Assembly: GCA_019237355.1 (NCBI GenBank) | Contig: JAFAHH010000331.1 | Location: 1-5,849, forward strand | DNA: 5,849 nucleotides | Reading direction: 5' to 3' | Origin: Acetobacteraceae bacterium | Lineage (GTDB): Bacteria; Pseudomonadota; Alphaproteobacteria; Acetobacterales; Acetobacteraceae | Part shown: positions 5,409-5,849 of the stretch, in pieces | Layout: the number at the start of each line of letters is the position of its first letter | How positions within the stretch are numbered: position 1 is the stretch's first letter | The notes under the pieces: generated by a model | Database searches by the model: none | What the model was told of the DNA's origin: nothing | The model's input: only the letters and a program-made list of their open reading frames with translations | Made by a program: the position numbers and the translations under genes

Positions 5409-5849
5409 TTGGGCTGGGCAGTCGGGATCGATGTCGGCGGGACCTACACCGATGTCGTCCTCGCGGCGCCTGATGGCCGGGTGACCGTGGCGAAGGCCGC
5501 GACGACGCCGCGCGACCAGTCGGCGGGCGTGATGGAAGGCCTACGGCTCGCGGCGGACGCCGTCGGGCGCAGCGTGTCCTCGCTGCTGACCGACGCTGGG
5601 CGGATCGTGCACGGCACGACTGTCGCGACGAACGCCCTACTCGAGCGCAAAACCGCGCGCGTCGGGCTACTAACGACCGAAGGCCACCGCGACGTGGTGG
5701 ACATGCGCGAAGGGTTGAAGCCGGACCGCTACAACCTGCGCATGCCTGCGCCGGTGCCCTTAGTGCCGCGCCGGCTCCGGCTGCCCGTGCGGGAGCGGAT
5801 GCGCGCCGACGGATCGGTGGAGCTTCCACTCGACATCGCATCGGTCGAG
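5409..5849 (+). CDS. hyuA: Hydantoinase A/oxoprolinase-family subunit (HyuA-like), N-terminal part
   Basis: An open frame of 147 codons runs off the window end. It begins MGWAVGIDVGGTYTDVVLAA, with the phosphate-binding GIDVGGTYTD loop of the ASKHA/actin-like ATPase fold at residues 6-15. HGTTVATNALLERKTARVGL (68-87) and TTEGHRDVVDMREGLKPDRY (89-108) then complete the hydantoinase/oxoprolinase N-terminal region. HyuA subunits use ATP to activate the cyclic amide or ketone carbonyl, and with HyuB form the active enzyme, probably in the cytosol. The TTG at 5409 directly abuts the hyuB stop in the same reading frame and has GAAGGA upstream, so it is the best start; no ATG or GTG precedes the conserved GIDVGGT. 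The order hyuB-hyuA reverses the more usual hyuA-hyuB. Most of the catalytic core lies beyond the window, so substrate class is open. Confidence 0.92.
   Translation, partial: MGWAVGIDVGGTYTDVVLAAPDGRVTVAKAATTPRDQSAGVMEGLRLAADAVGRSVSSLLTDAGRIVHGTTVATNALLERKTARVGLLTTEGHRDVVDMREGLKPDRYNLRMPAPVPLVPRRLRLPVRERMRADGSVELPLDIASVE

Overview
The window looks like a GC-rich, Gram-negative, probably alphaproteobacterial chromosome. This is inferred from codon use, the PEP-CTERM/exosortase signature, a sigma-54 promoter, and palindromic intergenic repeats of a kind I associate from memory with Acetobacteraceae and Rhodospirillales. No rRNA, tRNA or CRISPR array is visible, and the genus cannot be fixed from this sequence alone.

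Left part (1-1753). The 5' end of a ThiF/MoeB/HesA-type adenylyltransferase gene lies on the minus strand and runs off the window. A 638-base intergenic region separates it from a divergent plus-strand gene for a secreted, Ser/Thr/Asn/Gly-rich protein with a complete C-terminal PEP-CTERM sorting tag. The intergenic region carries a textbook -24/-12 sigma-54 promoter with a small palindrome upstream, and the gene ends at a strong intrinsic terminator. This is the classic layout of an exosortase substrate gene: a single-gene operon, a long upstream region and a sigma-54 site.

Middle part (1754-2601). Two clusters of a degenerate palindromic repeat family flank a very small second PEP-CTERM gene (93 codons), which has a signal peptide and sorting tag but only about 40 residues between them. 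No sigma-54 site was found for it.

Right part (2602-5849). A Nu-class/YfcG-like glutathione S-transferase gene is followed by a roughly 195-base non-coding element. The element has imperfect terminal inverted repeats and four consecutive perfect hairpins. A two-gene hydantoinase/oxoprolinase operon follows: hyuB-like, then hyuA-like, the latter cut by the window end. These predict an ATP-dependent cyclic amide hydrolase or related carboxylase of unknown substrate. Both genes appear to use non-ATG starts, and the hyuB reading frame carries family-like residues upstream of its only standard start codon.

The genes do not form one pathway. The left and middle parts concern surface or matrix protein sorting; exosortase and PrsK/PrsR, if present, must lie elsewhere. 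The right part is small-molecule metabolism. No clearly new system is evident. The most unusual items are the miniature PEP-CTERM protein between repeat clusters and the hyuB start.
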